Below the pieces are notes generated by a model. That model was not told the origin of the DNA. It ran no database searches and saw only the letters and a list, made by a program, of their open reading frames with translations. 44,733 bases of DNA from UBA288 sp964461885. GTDB lineage: Archaea; Halobacteriota; Methanomicrobia; Methanomicrobiales; Methanospirillaceae. Of this stretch, positions 24,509 through 32,695 are shown one piece after another (the first letter of the stretch is position 1; each line of letters starts with the position of its first letter). The stretch covers positions 1 to 44,733 of the forward strand of contig CAYWVY010000008.1 in the NCBI GenBank assembly GCA_964461885.1, read 5' to 3'. A program made the translations under genes and the position numbers.

Positions 24509-25668
24509 TGACGACCGGGGGGATGCTCTGCGCCTCGTGCAAGGGCAGGGGGCTCTGCGGGCTCGCGCGCTGCCCGATCACGGCCCGGTTCCTCGCCCGG
24601 ACGGTGACCAAGCCCATCAGCTCGTACATGGGCGCGGCCCCCTCGGTCTTTGTCGGCTCGCACGGGTACCCGGGGGTCCAGGGCGGGCCCCTCCTCCTCG
24701 GCGACCCGGACCGGCCGACCGAGTGGCTCGCCCGCGGCCTCTCCATCGACGACGTGGTGAACCTCCGGGCCTCGACCATCGCCGCGCGGGCGCCGATCGC
24801 CCGCGTGCGGGACGCGATGGCCGAGGTCGCGCTCTCAGCGCGCCCGCTCGACGTCGAGGTCGCGTTCACCCGCCCGGTCGAGGCCGACCTCCGCTTCGAC
24901 GGCGTGCTGACGCCGATCGGCCGCTCGGGGTCGGTCCGGCGGCTCGACGTGCTCGACAACCCGGTGGTGCCGCGAACGGTGGAGAGGGTCGCGGGCGATT
25001 CGGACCTGGCCGCCTCCGAGGGGCTCGCCGAGCTCTACCGGGCCGAGGTCGACGTCTACCACCTCACGGACCTGCTCTCGGCGGGGACCCTCGGGAAGGC
25101 CCCGCGGGTCGTACCGACCCGCTGGGCGATCACGGCCGTCGATGACACGCTCGGGAAGGCAAGGAAGCGGGAGATCGCCCAATACCCGCCGATTGAGGAG
25201 GTGCTGGTCTTCGGGGCCACGCTCTACGGGAACACGATCGCTGTTCTCCTCGCGCCGGGCGGCTGGCAGTACGAGATGGTCGAGTGCTGGCGCGCCCACA
25301 GCCTCTGGACCCACGACCACGACTCGGTCACGGTCGACGGCGAGGGGAAGAAGAAGTCGGGGTACTCGCCGATCGCGGGGGCCTACTACTCGGCCCGGCT
25401 GGGCGTGACTGACTACCTTGCCTCGGTGCGCCGGCAGGCCCGGGCGCTCGTGCTCCGGTCGGTCACAGGGGAGTACTGGGCCCCGCTCGGCACCTGGGTC
25501 GTGCGCGAGGCCGCGCGGCAGGCGATGCGGAGCCCCCCGGAACGGTTCGCGACCCTCGCGGAGGGGGCCGCCGCCCTCGACCGGCTCTACGGGGATGCGT
25601 CGTGGCGCGAGAGATCGACCCTGCTCCCGCGGATGCGAACCGAGCGGACGCTCAGCGACTTCTTCTGA
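24508..25668 (+). CDS. nreA: Archaeal DNA repair protein NreA
   Basis: A 386-residue member of the Nre family, linked experimentally in haloarchaea to repair after DNA damage together with PCNA. The N-terminal cysteine motif CASCKGRGLCGLARCP would bind zinc. Core motifs include SSYMGAAPSVFVGSHGYP and GKAPRVVPTRWAITAVDDTLG. The extreme C-terminus, ERTLSDFF, resembles a PCNA-interacting peptide (PIP box) with the paired aromatic end, though the usual leading Gln is replaced by Glu. It is the last gene of the nadX run. Confidence 0.9.
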   Translation: MTTGGMLCASCKGRGLCGLARCPITARFLARTVTKPISSYMGAAPSVFVGSHGYPGVQGGPLLLGDPDRPTEWLARGLSIDDVVNLRASTIAARAPIARVRDAMAEVALSARPLDVEVAFTRPVEADLRFDGVLTPIGRSGSVRRLDVLDNPVVPRTVERVAGDSDLAASEGLAELYRAEVDVYHLTDLLSAGTLGKAPRVVPTRWAITAVDDTLGKARKREIAQYPPIEEVLVFGATLYGNTIAVLLAPGGWQYEMVECWRAHSLWTHDHDSVTVDGEGKKKSGYSPIAGAYYSARLGVTDYLASVRRQARALVLRSVTGEYWAPLGTWVVREAARQAMRSPPERFATLAEGAAALDRLYGDASWRERSTLLPRMRTERTLSDFF

Positions 25669-25761
25669 CGGCGACGGAGAGCGGGTGGCCCGGCGCGGAG
25701 AACCGGCTCCCCCGGCCGGCCCGTGCCGCGCGAACTGCGAGCACCGGCAGACCGCCGAGCG

Positions 25762-25952
25762 ATGGAGACGGGCGACGTGAGGTGGAAGTTCGTCAACCTC
25801 CAGAACGGCGGCGACATCCAGATCGTGACAACCGAGCGGAGCGGGACCGGTTCATGCAATACTGCAACGACCAGCATATCCGGTGCGGCCTCGTCCGGGT
25901 GGACGAGCCCGGGATCGTGGTCGAGCATCCCGTGATCGAGGCTGAATGCTGA
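25762..25952 (+). pseudogene. Small hypothetical gene split by a frameshift
   Basis: The first frame gives METGDVRWKFVNLQNGGDIQ-IVTTE. Near 25832-25845 the protein-like reading moves to the -1 frame and continues ERDRFMQYCNDQHIRCGLV through VVEHPVIEAEC to a stop at 25950-25952. Both halves are polar, compact and look like one protein of about 62 residues. One missing base within GAGCGGAGCGGGACCGG would explain it, either as a sequencing error or as real decay. Its stop overlaps the next ATG by 7 nt, so the two genes form a pair. No family is recognised. Confidence 0.5.
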
Positions 25953-26278
25953 CGCTCGTGATCAACCTGACCGGCCAGGCGCAGGTCGTGACGATCGCCG
26001 AGGCCCTGTACCTTCTTGTCGTCGAACTCTACCAGCCGGTCCGGCCCGGGATCGCGGTCGACGAGGACGAGATGCGGCCATGGCTCCGCTGGCTTCTCGA
26101 GCGCGACTTCAACGAGAACGCAGCCCGACTCTGGCTCTCCCGGATTGGGACCGCCTACGCCTGCGGCGTGACTAACGAAGTGGTGGTGGATGCGTCCTTC
26201 CCCACCTTCACCAGCGGGATCAGGTCCGAGCTCCGGCAGGCGTTCCGCGAGCTCGACGAGTTCAGGAGGTTGATGTGA
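25946..26278 (+). CDS. Hypothetical protein paired with the preceding small gene
   Basis: A 110-residue soluble protein, unrecognised. It has a hydrophobic helical N-terminal half (AQVVTIAEALYLLVVELYQ) and a helical C-terminus (GIRSELRQAFRELDEFRRLM). The middle DEDEMRPWLRWLLERDFNEN is acidic and aromatic. The overlap with the frameshifted gene upstream implies translational coupling. It is followed by a pyrimidine tract and then the operator-controlled ribbon-helix-helix-like gene. Similar short genes are common in accessory segments of methanogen genomes, but nothing visible fixes the function. Confidence 0.6.
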   Translation: MLTLVINLTGQAQVVTIAEALYLLVVELYQPVRPGIAVDEDEMRPWLRWLLERDFNENAARLWLSRIGTAYACGVTNEVVVDASFPTFTSGIRSELRQAFRELDEFRRLM

Positions 26279-26282
26279 TAGC

Positions 26283-26301
26283 CTTTCTCTCTCTCTTTCT
26301 C
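26283..26301 (+). terminator. Pyrimidine-rich terminator
   Basis: TTTCTCTCTCTCTTTCTC starts a few bases after the stop at 26278 and resembles archaeal T/C-rich terminators. Confidence 0.45.
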
Positions 26302-26311
26302 GTATGATCTA

Positions 26312-26356
26312 CTGTGTACTCTGAGTACACAGTTACTGTCTGTTCAGAGTACACAA
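26312..26356 (+). promoter_or_regulatory. Tandem operator before the ribbon-helix-helix-like gene
   Basis: A perfect inverted repeat, CTGTGTACTC-T-GAGTACACAG (26312-26332), is followed 24 bp on, centre to centre, by a second, imperfect copy, CTGTCTGTTC-A-GAGTACACAA (26336-26356). They lie 20-64 nt before the GTG at 26376 in a clearly A/T-richer patch. Two similar sites a little over two helical turns apart suggest cooperative binding, most simply by the RHH-like protein encoded next. Confidence 0.65.
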
Positions 26357-26375
26357 TTCACGGAGGCGGTGACCG

Positions 26376-26843
26376 GTGAGAGTTGACCGCGACGATCGGC
26401 TCATCCAGCAGGTCACTGTCTGGCTCCCTGTCGAGATGGTGCAGCTCATCAAGGCTGACAAGCTCAACATCTCGGTGTTCATCCGCGACCAGATAGCGCT
26501 CCTCTACAGCGAGCCGGCCGCGAGCCAGAACAACAGCCGCGACCGACTTGTCCAGGCAACCCAGGAGAGCCTTGCCCGGCATCGCGCGGCCCAGGCCGAG
26601 CACGATGCCGACGTAGAGCGCGCCCGGGCCGCCATCCGCGTGATGCGGGCCGAACGAGACGCGGTGAAGGACCTGCAGGACGGGATCGTCGAAGCGCTCC
26701 TGCAGGTCATCGGGGAGAACCCGCACGGCGATCGCCTGGACGACTGGGAGGCCCTGGTCCGCCGGGTCTGTCGGCTCTGCGGCGCGGAGATCGATACGGC
26801 CGAGGTCGCGGCCGGGGTACGGGCGCTGATCGCGAAGGCGTGA
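26376..26843 (+). CDS. Ribbon-helix-helix-like protein with long coiled coil
   Basis: A 155-residue protein. The first 45 residues (QQVTVWLPVEMVQLIKADK, then LNISVFIRDQIALLY) match a ribbon-helix-helix layout: a short strand followed by two helices. Residues 60-110 are heptad-like and charged (VERARAAIRVMRAERDAVKDL). The C-terminal part contains CRLCGAEID and a short helix. RHH proteins bind DNA as dimers and usually autoregulate, which fits the tandem palindromes upstream. The GTG start is 9 nt after GGAGG. It could be a plasmid- or virus-derived regulator, an antitoxin or a partition-type protein; no toxin gene is recognised. Confidence 0.65.
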   Translation: MRVDRDDRLIQQVTVWLPVEMVQLIKADKLNISVFIRDQIALLYSEPAASQNNSRDRLVQATQESLARHRAAQAEHDADVERARAAIRVMRAERDAVKDLQDGIVEALLQVIGENPHGDRLDDWEALVRRVCRLCGAEIDTAEVAAGVRALIAKA

Positions 26844-26859
26844 CCGGTGAGAAAAGGGG

Positions 26860-28347
26860 TTAGAGGTGGTTGAAGAGCCAGACGACGTCGGCGAAGTCGA
26901 TCCGGCCGTTGCCGTTGTAGTCGAACGCCTCGAGGGGTTCGTTCGCCGCGATCCAGGTCATCTGGTTGAAGAAGAGCACGACGTCCGCGAAGTCCGACCG
27001 GTTGTTGCCGTTCACGTCGTCGCACAGCCCGTCGCCATCGGAGTCGGTGGGGAGATCGGTTCCTCCTGGGACGGGGAGAAGGGGGAACGGCAGGGGGAGC
27101 CGGCCAGGCTTGGGCCGGAGGGTTCCGTCCCAGATCCCCCAGTGGGGGCCGACCCCGCCGGGCTCCCCGGACTTCCAGGCCTCGTCGAAGGCCGAGAAGT
27201 AGAAGTACGGGACGCCCCGGTCGTGGAAGAGCGCCGTCACCTCGTGGAGGAATCGGGCCGCGTTCTCCGGGCCGGGAACCGCGGAGCCGTACGGGCTCCC
27301 GGCATCGGGCCAGCCCGTCTCTCCCACGACCACGGGCCGGCCGCCGGCCACCGCGACCACCTGCTCCCACGCGTCGACGGTCCACCCGGCGGCCCCGTCG
27401 ATGGCGGCTCCCTCCCAGAACGGGTAGACGTGAACGAGGAGGAGGTCCGAGGAATCGACCAGGGCCGGGTGCTCGAGGAATTCACCGTATGGCTCCGCGG
27501 TGCAGACCGGCACCCCGGGCACCTCGCGCCGGACCCATTGGATGTAGGTGACCAGGTCACGCTCGGAGAGGTCGCCGCGGAGCAGGGTCTCGCTCCCGAT
27601 GACCAGCAGTTCGGCGTCGCCCGCGTTGCCGACCGCCACCAGGGCCTCGAGCGCGCGCCGGTTCGCACCGGGGTCGGCCGCGAGCCAGGCGCCGACTGCG
27701 GCCTTCATCCCGAGGTCGTGCGCGATCCCGCCGGCCCGCTCCAGGCCCCTGTCCACCCCGTAGGTCCGGATCCAGGTGGTGTTTTCAGCAACCACGGCGA
27801 GCCGCTCCCGGAGCACCGGCTCGGCGAGGACGGTCACGCCGGGCGCCTCGCCGCCGACGTACGGGCCGACGCAGAGGCCGACGAGGTCGGTTTCGTTCCG
27901 CACAATCGGGGGGACCGGGAGGGGCGCAGCGGCCGGACGGCTGCTCTCCGCGTGCGGAAACCCGGAGAGCGACGCGGGCAGGGCAGCATCGCCCGCTAGC
28001 TTTGGGGGTACACCAACTTCGATCGAGCTCACCGGGAGGAGGTACGCGGCGAACCGTGACGCCGAGATGTCGTTGCCGCCGGAGACGAAGGTCGCGTTCC
28101 AGAACCCGTCGCTCCGGACGGGCGTGAGCGGCGCGTCCCAGGTCGGCTTGGGACCCCACCAGTATCCGTCCACCTCGACGTACAGGACGATGACGTAATC
28201 GGCCGGCGCCGCCTCCTCGACGACGCCCGAGACCCAGTCCTGCGCCGACCCGGTTGACGGGACCGAGAGGAGCGCAACGGACGGGGCGGCGGACGCGATC
28301 GGAGCGAGGAGCAGGAGAAAGAAAACGAGGACGGAGACGCGGAGCAT
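26860..28347 (-). CDS. Secreted GH17-like glycoside hydrolase with dockerin-like C-terminus
   Basis: A 495-residue exported protein. Signal peptide 1-20; residues 22-110 form a beta-rich module with many aromatic residues (DGYWWGPKPTW), possibly carbohydrate binding. Residues 155-415 resemble GH17 beta-1,3-glucanase-type barrels: WIRTYGVDRGLE, a candidate acid/base E253 in VIGSETLL, and nucleophile E343 in VVGETGWPDAG. The last 60 residues hold two calcium-loop repeats, DVNGNNRSDFADVV and DYNGNGRIDFADVV, the layout of a type I dockerin. Dockerins usually bind cohesin modules; no cohesin is seen here. TATA at 28371-28377 supports a leaderless start. Confidence 0.82.
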   Translation of the reverse strand: MLRVSVLVFFLLLLAPIASAAPSVALLSVPSTGSAQDWVSGVVEEAAPADYVIVLYVEVDGYWWGPKPTWDAPLTPVRSDGFWNATFVSGGNDISASRFAAYLLPVSSIEVGVPPKLAGDAALPASLSGFPHAESSRPAAAPLPVPPIVRNETDLVGLCVGPYVGGEAPGVTVLAEPVLRERLAVVAENTTWIRTYGVDRGLERAGGIAHDLGMKAAVGAWLAADPGANRRALEALVAVGNAGDAELLVIGSETLLRGDLSERDLVTYIQWVRREVPGVPVCTAEPYGEFLEHPALVDSSDLLLVHVYPFWEGAAIDGAAGWTVDAWEQVVAVAGGRPVVVGETGWPDAGSPYGSAVPGPENAARFLHEVTALFHDRGVPYFYFSAFDEAWKSGEPGGVGPHWGIWDGTLRPKPGRLPLPFPLLPVPGGTDLPTDSDGDGLCDDVNGNNRSDFADVVLFFNQMTWIAANEPLEAFDYNGNGRIDFADVVWLFNHL

Positions 28348-28370
28348 GGATGCGCCTCGACCCGCACAGC

Positions 28371-28377
28371 CTTAACG
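28371..28377 (-). promoter_or_regulatory. TATA-like box of the GH17 gene
   Basis: CGTTAAG on the minus strand, centred 26-27 nt before the ATG at 28347. It is a weak match. Confidence 0.4.
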
Positions 28378-28408
28378 CTTTCGCGCCCGTCCCGGCGAAC
28401 GGGCGCGG

Positions 28409-30064
28409 TCAGTCTTCGCCGGCGCCGTTCTGCGTCGCCTGCCGCCGGTACCGGGCCTCGAGGCTGCCGAGCGGCTCGACCTCATCGACCCCCTTGTCGT
28501 CGCGGACCTGGACGAAGCGCGGGAACCGGAGCGCGTACCCGCTCGCGTAGTTCGGGCTCTTCTGGATCTCCGAGTACCCGACCTCGAAGACGACCTGGGG
28601 CTCGAACGAGACCGAGTTGCCGGACTCGGCGATGACGAGGTCCTTGAAAAGGGCGTGGAGCTCGGCCAGCTGCTCGTCCGTGATCCCGGTCGCGACCCTG
28701 CCGACCGAGAGGAGCTTCCCCCGGTTCTGGACCGCGAGCTGGTAGGACCCGAAGTGCTGCGCACGCCGCCCCTCTCCCCACTCGGCCCCGATCACCGCGA
28801 GATCGAGGGTCTCGACCTCGGGCTTGATCTTGACCCAGGCCCGCCCACGGGCGCCGGGGGTGTACGGCGAGCCCGGGAGCTTGAGCATCACGCCCTCGTG
28901 CCCGTCGCGGAGGGCCTCTTCGTAGACCGCCCGGATCGCGTCCGCGTCGTCGAGGACCTGCTGGGGAGCGAGGTGATCGGTGAGCGTGCTCTCGAGCACC
29001 TGCCGTCGATTCGAGAGCGGTTGGTCGAGCAGGGTCTCGCCGTCGGCGTAGAGGCAGTCGAAGACGCGGGGAACGAGCGCGATCGCCTCGCGCGCTTCGG
29101 CGACGCCGTGCTTGCGCCGAAACCGGCGGAGCACGTTCTGGAAGGGGAGGGGGCGACCGTCCTCGCCGAGAGCGACCACCTCGCCGTCGAGGATCACATC
29201 GCATTCCGTCGCGGCGCGGAGGGCCTCGACCACCTCGGGGAGGGCATGGGTCACTTCCTCGAGCCGCCGCGACCAGATCCGGCAGACCGCCCCGACCCGG
29301 TGGAACTGGATCCGCGACCCGTCGTACTTGTATTCGACCGCGACCGGGCCGTAGTCGGCGAGCTGCTCGACGATCGTGCCCTGCTGCGCGAGCATCATCC
29401 GGACGGGGCGGAAGGGAACGATCCGGACCGACGAGAGGGTGGCCTCCCCGGCCCGGGCGAGGAGCGCGACCTCCCCGAGGTCGTTCAGCGCCTGCTGCGC
29501 ATGCTCGACCAGGGCGACATCCACGCCGAACGCCAGGGCGATCGCGTCCCGGACCGTTCCCTCGCCGATCCCGATCCGGAGCTGGGCGAGCACGAGCCGG
29601 GCGAAGTACCGGGCCTCGAGTGGAGTCATGGCCCCGAAGCCCTGCCGGAGGAGGCGTATCTTGGCCAGCTGCGACTGGGGGCCCGACGTCCCGGCCACCC
29701 GCACGAGGAGCGCGTGCACCTCGGCGAGTGAGAGGGCGTCGTCGAAGAAGGCCGACTGCTGCCGCCGTTCGAGGAGGTGTTCGACCGCGAGCCCGGCATC
29801 CCCGGTCTCGTTCACGAGCCGGACCACGTCCGCCTTCTTCCGGCCCGCGACGTAGGCGGCCGCCTCATACAGGAGCATCGGCCCGATCCCAAGTTTCTCC
29901 GGGGCCCAGTCGGGGAAGACCTTGCCCTGGACGAGCCGGACGAGGACGGGGAGCTCGTCCTCGTCGAGTCCCGGCAGGACGGACGCGATGAGATCCCGCA
30001 TCTCGAGCCGCCCGGCGAGCGCCTCGAGCTGCTCGCAGAGCGTCGCGAACCCGGCGAACTCCAC
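28409..30064 (-). CDS. lig: ATP-dependent DNA ligase
   Basis: A 551-residue archaeal replicative/repair ligase sealing nicks via an enzyme-adenylate. The N-terminal DNA-binding domain occupies about residues 1-210. Motif I with the adenylated lysine is EYKYDGSR (K246), and later motifs are visible as DGEVVALG (III), FDCLYADG (IIIa), EGVMLK (IV) and WVKIKPE (V). The length is normal for archaeal LigI-type enzymes. A GTG start at 30064 abuts the stop of the upstream MBL gene with no spacer. The family uses ATP, sometimes ADP; the cofactor cannot be told here. Confidence 0.94.
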   Translation of the reverse strand: MEFAGFATLCEQLEALAGRLEMRDLIASVLPGLDEDELPVLVRLVQGKVFPDWAPEKLGIGPMLLYEAAAYVAGRKKADVVRLVNETGDAGLAVEHLLERRQQSAFFDDALSLAEVHALLVRVAGTSGPQSQLAKIRLLRQGFGAMTPLEARYFARLVLAQLRIGIGEGTVRDAIALAFGVDVALVEHAQQALNDLGEVALLARAGEATLSSVRIVPFRPVRMMLAQQGTIVEQLADYGPVAVEYKYDGSRIQFHRVGAVCRIWSRRLEEVTHALPEVVEALRAATECDVILDGEVVALGEDGRPLPFQNVLRRFRRKHGVAEAREAIALVPRVFDCLYADGETLLDQPLSNRRQVLESTLTDHLAPQQVLDDADAIRAVYEEALRDGHEGVMLKLPGSPYTPGARGRAWVKIKPEVETLDLAVIGAEWGEGRRAQHFGSYQLAVQNRGKLLSVGRVATGITDEQLAELHALFKDLVIAESGNSVSFEPQVVFEVGYSEIQKSPNYASGYALRFPRFVQVRDDKGVDEVEPLGSLEARYRRQATQNGAGED

Positions 30065-30841
30065 CTAGACCACCATCGGGGCCGAGACGGTCTGCTGGAG
30101 CGCGACCGAGAGCCGGACGTCGGACGAAAAGAGGCCGAAGGCCGACTCTGCCGCGATACGGGCGCGTTCGGGGGTGTTGTTCGCGTCCGAGAGGTGCGCG
30201 AGCATGACCGCGGCGAGGTCCCCCGAGAAGGACCGCAGGAGGTCGGCCGTCTGGTCGTTCGAGAGGTGGCCGCGCCGCGAGCGGATGCGCCGCTTGAGCA
30301 TGGCCGGGTATGGTCCCTTCTCGAGCATCTGCGGGCAGTGGTTCGCCTCGAGCACGAGGGCGCCGCAGGCTGCGAGGCGGTCACGCACACCGTCGGGAAC
30401 GACGCCCGTGTCTGTGCAGTACCCGAGCCGCCCGCCGTCCGCGGCAATGGTGTAGCCGCAGGGCTCGCGGGCGTCGTGCGAAAGGGGCAGGGGCTCGATC
30501 GTGAACTCGCCGATCGCGAACGCCTCGAGCGGGCGAACGGTCCGGGTGGTGATCGCCTGCTTCGAGGGTTTGCGGTGGAGCAGGAACTCGCCGATCGTCC
30601 CGGGCGTAGCGTACACGGGGATGCCGAGCCGCTTCACGAACGCGTCCAGCCCGCGGACGTGGTCCGTGTGCTCGTGGGTCACGAGCACGGCCTCGATCGC
30701 AGCGGGGTCCGCGCCCGCGAGGGCGATCCGCGCGAGGAGGTCGCGCGCCGAGAGGCCGGCGTCGACCAGGAGCGCCCCGTCCCGGCCTTCGACCAGGACC
30801 GCATTCCCCTTCGAGCCGGAGGAGAGAGCCGTGACCCGCAT
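30065..30841 (-). CDS. MBL-fold metallo-hydrolase
   Basis: A 258-residue metallo-beta-lactamase-fold protein. The metal motif HxHxDH is THEHTDHVRG near residue 55, preceded by GNAVLVEGRDGALLVDAGLS, with a downstream Asp in YCTDTG and the HLS of MLAHLSDAN. It resembles the YycJ/WalJ type implicated in nuclease or double-strand-break repair roles in bacteria, though the archaeal role is unproven. The ATG at 30841 gives the usual MRVTALSSGSKGN start. Adjacency to DNA ligase with no gap suggests shared expression and perhaps a repair function. Confidence 0.85.
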   Translation of the reverse strand: MRVTALSSGSKGNAVLVEGRDGALLVDAGLSARDLLARIALAGADPAAIEAVLVTHEHTDHVRGLDAFVKRLGIPVYATPGTIGEFLLHRKPSKQAITTRTVRPLEAFAIGEFTIEPLPLSHDAREPCGYTIAADGGRLGYCTDTGVVPDGVRDRLAACGALVLEANHCPQMLEKGPYPAMLKRRIRSRRGHLSNDQTADLLRSFSGDLAAVMLAHLSDANNTPERARIAAESAFGLFSSDVRLSVALQQTVSAPMVV

Positions 30842-30911
30842 GTGCAGAGCGTTGGTCACGGCACGACTTGAACTCTTAGATCGGGAGGGGGCGGGCAGGG
30901 GGAAGAACCCC

Positions 30912-31268
30912 TCACCCTTCGTGCGACGGTGCGGCCGTGTCACCGAGATCCTCGCCCGTCCGCACCCGGACCATCCGGGGGAGCGGCGTCACGAAGATCC
31001 GGCCGTCGCCGGCCTTCCCGGTGCGCGCCCCGCCGCAGATCGCCTCGATCGCGTCGTCAACCCGGTGGTCGCTGACCGCGACCTCGACCCGGCACTTGGG
31101 GAGGACGTCGACCAGCAGGGTCCCGCCGCGGTACTGGAGCGCGATCCCCTTCTGCTCGCCACGTCCGCGGACCTCGCTGATCGTCATGCCGGCAAACCCC
31201 TCGTCCTCGAGCGCTCTCTTGACGAAGTCGAGCCGCTCGGGGCGGATGATGGCTGTGACAAGGTGCAT
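30912..31268 (-). CDS. glnK: PII nitrogen regulatory protein GlnK
   Basis: A 118-residue PII protein that senses 2-oxoglutarate, ATP/ADP and nitrogen status and blocks the AmtB channel when ammonium is high. It starts MHLVTAIIRPERLDFVKRAL, has ISEVRGRGEQKGIALQYRGG with the T-loop tyrosine, and GKAGDGRIFVTPL, the C-loop nucleotide-binding motif. The T-loop LQYRGGTLL is slightly unlike the common ELYRGAEY form. It follows amt by 13 nt with a GAGGAGG ribosome-binding site, the usual pairing. The C-terminal TAAPSHEG tail is extra. Confidence 0.94.
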   Translation of the reverse strand: MHLVTAIIRPERLDFVKRALEDEGFAGMTISEVRGRGEQKGIALQYRGGTLLVDVLPKCRVEVAVSDHRVDDAIEAICGGARTGKAGDGRIFVTPLPRMVRVRTGEDLGDTAAPSHEG

Positions 31269-31281
31269 CTTTGATTCCTCC

Positions 31282-32484
31282 TCAGGTCCCCACCCGCTCG
31301 CCGTGCTGGGCGATGTCGAGGCCGACGTACTCCTCCTCCTCGGTCACGCGCATGCCCAGGACCCTGTTCACGACCCAGGCGATCACGAAGGTCGCGACGA
31401 ACGCGTACGCGACCGCGGCGCCGGCGCCGAGCAGGTTGTTCCGGAACTGGGCCGTCGACCCCTCCAGCAGGCCCGGGTACCTGTTGACCGCGGTGCTCGC
31501 GAAGATGCCGGTTGCGATCGCGCCCCAGAGCCCGCCCATGCCGTGGATGGCCCAGCAGTCGAGGGTCTCGTCGAAGCCGGCCCGGAGCCGCCAGAGCATG
31601 CAGCCGTAGCAGAGCAGCCCGGCCACGAGGCCGATCGCGACGCTCGCCGGCACGGTGACGAAGCCGGCAGCCGGCGTGATCGCAACCAGCCCCGCCACCG
31701 CGCCCGAGACGAACCCGAGCGACGAGGGCTTGCCGCGGAGCCAGCTGCCCATGAGCCACGCGAGCGCCCCGGCCGCCGCCGAGGTGTTGGTGACCAGGAA
31801 CGCGTTCGCCGCGATCCCGTCGGCCGCGAGCGCGCTGCCAGCGTTGAACCCGAACCAGCCGAACCAGAGGAGCGCCGCGCCGAGCAGAGTCAGAGGGATG
31901 TTCGTCGGTTCGAACGTGTGCTGGCCGAAGCCGACGCGCTTGCCGAGCACGAGCGCCACGGCGAGCGCCCCGAACCCGGCGCTGATGTGCACGACCGTGC
32001 CGCCCGCGAAGTCGAGCGCCCCGAGGGTCATGGCCCAGCCGCCGCCCCACGCCCAGTGCGCGAGCGGGTCGTACACCAGCGTCGTCCAGAGGAGCCCGAA
32101 GACCAGGAACGAGCTCAGCTTCACCCGCTCGGCCATGGGCGACGTCAGGATAGCGAGCGCGACAGCCGCGAAGGTGAGCTGGAACGCCACGAAGAGGAGC
32201 GGCGGGTAGGCACCGTCACCCGCATCGAGCCCGACGCCGGCTAGCCCGAGGAGGTCGAGCCCCCCGATGAACCCCCCGATGTCGTGGCCGAACGCGAGCG
32301 AATACCCGGCAAGCACCCACTGGAGCGAGACGAGTGCGAACGCGATGAACGAGAGCGAGATCATCGAGATAAGGTTCTTACGCCGGACCATCCCGCCGTA
32401 GAAGAACCCGACCCCGGGTGTCATCAGCATGACGAGCGCCGTCGCTATGAGAAGCCAGGCCGTTGTGCCGGTGTCAAGTACCAT
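31282..32484 (-). CDS. amt: Ammonium transporter Amt
   Basis: A 400-residue membrane channel of the Amt/Mep/Rh family with about eleven hydrophobic segments. The N-terminal part shows TPGVGFFYGGMVRRKN, the family signature. The two pore histidines are in GGTVVHISAGFGAL and WAIHGMGGLWGA. It conducts ammonium into the cell under nitrogen limitation. The ATG at 32484 gives the usual LDTGTTAWLL start; GAGG lies 10 nt upstream, and a TATA box at 32591-32600 predicts a leader of about 80 nt, unlike the leaderless genes nearby. It is followed by glnK. Confidence 0.94.
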   Translation of the reverse strand: MVLDTGTTAWLLIATALVMLMTPGVGFFYGGMVRRKNLISMISLSFIAFALVSLQWVLAGYSLAFGHDIGGFIGGLDLLGLAGVGLDAGDGAYPPLLFVAFQLTFAAVALAILTSPMAERVKLSSFLVFGLLWTTLVYDPLAHWAWGGGWAMTLGALDFAGGTVVHISAGFGALAVALVLGKRVGFGQHTFEPTNIPLTLLGAALLWFGWFGFNAGSALAADGIAANAFLVTNTSAAAGALAWLMGSWLRGKPSSLGFVSGAVAGLVAITPAAGFVTVPASVAIGLVAGLLCYGCMLWRLRAGFDETLDCWAIHGMGGLWGAIATGIFASTAVNRYPGLLEGSTAQFRNNLLGAGAAVAYAFVATFVIAWVVNRVLGMRVTEEEEYVGLDIAQHGERVGT

Positions 32485-32590
32485 GGTTATCAACCTCACG
32501 TCCGGACGGCACCGGGCCCGGGAGGAGCCCGATCCCATCCGCAGACAGGTGTCGGTCACACCCAATCAAGGAAGGAAGTTGTATTCCTTA

Positions 32591-32600
32591 GTTTAAAAAA
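32591..32600 (-). promoter_or_regulatory. TATA box of amt-glnK
   Basis: TTTTTTAAAC on the minus strand. Transcription should start near 32568, leaving room for regulatory sequence in the leader of about 80 nt. Confidence 0.45.
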
Positions 32601-32695
32601 CCAACTATCAGCAAATGATCTACGGCGACGTGCATCTGCACCAGATCGACAGTCCAGTCAGACTGCGGCAGAAAAGAAGTGGGGCTGACCCCCGC

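Noticed and set aside
30841..30943. Upstream extension of the MBL gene
   Set aside because: The extra residues are Ser/Arg-rich, overlap the end of glnK and are absent from the family's usual N-terminus.
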